Shown: one piece after another, positions 62,431-64,000 of the stretch
How positions within the stretch are numbered: the stretch's first letter is position 1
How the letters are laid out: every line of letters begins with the position of its first letter
NCBI RefSeq assembly: GCF_963678635.1
Contig: NC_087064.1
Span: 84,625,847 to 84,689,846, forward strand
From: Symsagittifera roscoffensis
Taxonomy: Eukaryota > Xenacoelomorpha > Acoela > Convolutidae
DNA: 64,000 nucleotides
Reading direction: 5' to 3'
Notes under the pieces: generated by a model
What the model saw: only the letters and a program-made list of their open reading frames with translations
What the model was told of the DNA's origin: nothing
Database searches by the model: none
Program-made: the position numbers and the translations under genes

Positions 62431-63330
62431 ATAAAGTTCGTTGACGACCTGTTATTCTCATGCTTATCTCGCTACGATCTCATTCTTTGTTCTGTTTAAA
62501 TCAAGTTCGTTGACGACCGGTTATTCTCACGCTTATCTCGCTACGATCTCACTCTTTGTTCTGTTTAAATCAAGTTCGTTGAGGACCTGTTATTCTCACG
62601 CTTATCTCGCTACGATATCACTCTTTGTTCTGTTATAATCAATTTCGTTGACGACCTGTTATTCTCACGCTTATCTCGCTACGACCTCACTCTTTAATCT
62701 GTTTAAATCAAGAGCGTTGACGACCTGTTATTTGCACGCTTATCTTGCTACGATCTCACTCTTTGTTCTGTTTAAATCAAGTTCGTTGAAGATCTGTTAT
62801 TCTTACGCTTATCTCGCTACGATCTCACTTTTTGTTTTAATTAAAACCAAGTTCGTTGACGACCTGTTATTCTCACGCTTATCTCGCTACGATCTCATTC
62901 TTTGTTCTGTTTAAATAAAGTTCGTTGACGACCTGTTATTCTCACGCTTATCTCGCTACGATCTCATTCTTTGTTCTGTTTAAATCAAGTTCGTTGACGA
63001 CCGGTTATTCTCACGCTTATCTCGCTACGATTTCAATTTTTGTTTTAATTAAAACCAAGTTCGTTGACGACCTGTTATTCTCACGCTTATCTCGCTACGA
63101 TCTCATTCTTTGTTCTGTTTAAATAAAGTTTGTTGACGACCTGTTATTCTCACGCTTATCTCGTTACGATCTCACTCTTTGTTCTGTTTAAATCAAGTTC
63201 GTTGACGACCTGTTATTCTCATGCTTATCTCGCTACGATCTCACTCTTTGTTCTAATTAAAAATAAGTTCGTCGACGACCTGTTATTCTCACGCTTAACT
63301 CGCTACGATCTCACTCGTTGTTCTGTTTAA
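62351..63330. repeat. 484-bp HOR (7 monomers) plus a 208-bp partial copy
   Basis: The marker TTTTAATTAAAACCAAG starts at 62351, 62835 and 63043, giving intervals of 484 and 208 bp. It is followed each time by CATTCTTTG with TTTAAATAAAG. The copies between also share GACGACCGG and GAAGATCTG. The third is a three-monomer derivative. Confidence 0.85.
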
Positions 63331-64000
63331 ATCAAGTTCGTTGACGACCTGTTATTCTCACGCTTATCTCGCTACGATCTCACTCTTTGTTCTGCTTAAA
63401 TCAAGTTTGTTGACGACGTGTTACTCTCAAGCTTATCTCGCTATGATCTCACTCTTTGTTCTGTTTAAATCAAGTTCGTTGACGACCTGTTTTTTTACGC
63501 TTATCTCGCTACGATCTCACTCTTTGTTCTGTTAAAATCAAGTTCGTTGACGACCTGTTTTTCTCACGCTTATCTCGCTACGATCTCACTCCTTGTTCTG
63601 TTTAAAAACAAGTTCGTTCACGACTTGTTATTCTCACGCTTATCTCGCTACGATCTCACTCTTTGTTCTGATTAAATCAAGTTCGTTGACGACCTGTTAT
63701 TCTCACGCTTATCTCGCTACGATCTCACTCTTTGTTCTGTTTAAATCAAATTCGTTGACGACCTGTTTTTCTCAAGCTTATCTCGCTACGATCTCATTCT
63801 TTGTTCTGTTTAAATAAAGTTCGTTGACGACCTGTTATTCTCACGCTTATCTCGCTACGATCTCACTCTTTGTTCTGTTTAAATCAAGTTCGTTGACGAC
63901 CTGTTATTCTCACCCTTATCTCGCTACGATCTCACTCTTTGTTCTAATTAAAAATAAGTTCGTTGACGACCTGTTATTCTCACGCTTATCTCGCTACAAT
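63331..64000. repeat. Array end segment; early-type 70-bp monomers reappear
   Basis: At about 63590-63660 a CACTCCTTG monomer ending TTTAAAAACAAG is followed by one starting GTTCGTTCACGACTTG. This pair is common in 1-31 kb but I did not see it between about 31 and 63.5 kb. The array continues in phase to the last base, which lies within a monomer, so the boundary is outside the window. Confidence 0.85.

Larger units (their letters stand above)
1..64000 (+). repeat. Satellite DNA array, 69-bp monomer, spans whole window
   Basis: The window consists only of head-to-tail copies of one monomer, typically 69 bp, starting GTTCGTTGACGACCTG and ending GTTTAAATCAA. Fixed landmarks inside it are TCTCACGCTTATCTCGCTAC (positions 21-40), GATC (41-44) and TTTAAA (60-65). 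I count 10 G, 18 C, 13 A and 28 T in the common form. Every monomer I read is in the same orientation, with no inversion, transposon insertion or unique spacer. Length classes are 69 bp (commonest), 70, 68 and 60 bp, plus T-tract forms. Size, purity and higher-order structure are typical of eukaryotic heterochromatic satellites. Location (centromere, pericentromere, subtelomere) cannot be decided from sequence alone. Both ends are open, so the true array is longer. Confidence 0.97.

Noticed and set aside
1-64000. Hydrophobic YLATISLFVLF segments as transmembrane helices of a multi-pass protein
   Set aside because: The stretch is only about 11-12 residues, followed by a Lys/Ser-rich part. It comes from a pyrimidine-rich satellite, and T/C-rich codons encode Phe, Leu and Ser by default.
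1-64000. CRISPR array
   Set aside because: There are regular repeats but no unique spacers: the whole period is repeat. No cas-like genes are present.
1-64000. rDNA intergenic spacer sub-repeats
   Set aside because: No rRNA gene sequence or promoter is visible in 64 kb. This cannot be fully excluded for sequence outside the window, but nothing here supports it.
1-64000. Telomeric repeats or a telomere junction
   Set aside because: No TTAGGG-, TTAGG- or TTTAGGG-type runs occur, and the monomer is far longer than a telomeric unit.
1-64000. Minus-strand genes
   Set aside because: All three minus-strand frames of the common 69-bp monomer contain stop codons (from TTTAAATCA and CTTATCTCG complements), so no long minus-strand frame can exist.

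Overview
The whole 64 kb window is one head-to-tail satellite (tandem-repeat) array. I find no supported protein-coding gene, RNA gene, mobile element, CRISPR array or unique-sequence island. The monomer is 69 bp in its commonest form, starting GTTCGTTGACGACCTG and ending GTTTAAATCAA, so the window holds roughly 920 monomers, all in the same orientation. The array runs off both ends: base 1 is the first base of a monomer and base 64000 falls inside one. An array this long and pure, with layered higher-order repeats (HORs), indicates a eukaryotic nuclear chromosome, most likely pericentromeric, centromeric or subtelomeric heterochromatin assembled from long reads. The sequence gives no reliable clue to the species.

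The common monomer is about 41% GC, 67% pyrimidine on the given strand, and has five CpGs. Length variants recur: 70 bp (TTTAAAAACAAG in place of TTTAAATCAAG), 68 bp (single-base losses), and two independent 60 bp forms (9-bp internal deletions). T-tract monomers also recur, in which GTTATTCTCACG has drifted to GTTTTTTTTCACG.

Layout by HOR family. 1-4.3 kb: mixed 69/70 bp monomers with 556 and 695 bp HORs. 4.3-13.9 kb: a 21-monomer HOR of about 1457 bp with expanded (2081, 1666) and contracted (901) copies. 15.3-17.1 kb: an 892 bp tandem duplication. 18.4-19.7 kb: a 690 bp HOR rich in 68 bp monomers. 21.3-23.6 kb: a 347 bp 5-monomer HOR with 4- and 3-monomer derivatives. 23.2-26.0 kb: a 1459 bp duplication. 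26.8-29.1 kb: 484 and 832 bp HORs. 29.3-31.0 kb: an 1108 bp duplication. 31.2-32.3 kb: a 552 bp duplication. 34.5-54 kb: a family with an ordered 7-monomer signature of about 485 bp, plus longer copies (605, 624, 692, 1387, 2286 and 2355 bp spacings). 55.5-62.4 kb: a family with 473-812 bp spacings. 62.3-63.1 kb: a 484 bp repeat. From 63.5 kb the monomer pair typical of the first 31 kb reappears.

One of the six reading frames of the 69 bp monomer has no stop codon. Because 69 is divisible by 3, this frame stays open across runs of unshifted monomers and gives open stretches of up to about 500 codons with a 23-residue period. I read these as a by-product of the repeat length, for reasons given under findings and rejections. 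The points most worth checking are a CpG-decay pattern at all five CpG sites, a partial CENP-B-box resemblance at the monomer start, and the mosaic of locally amplified HORs.
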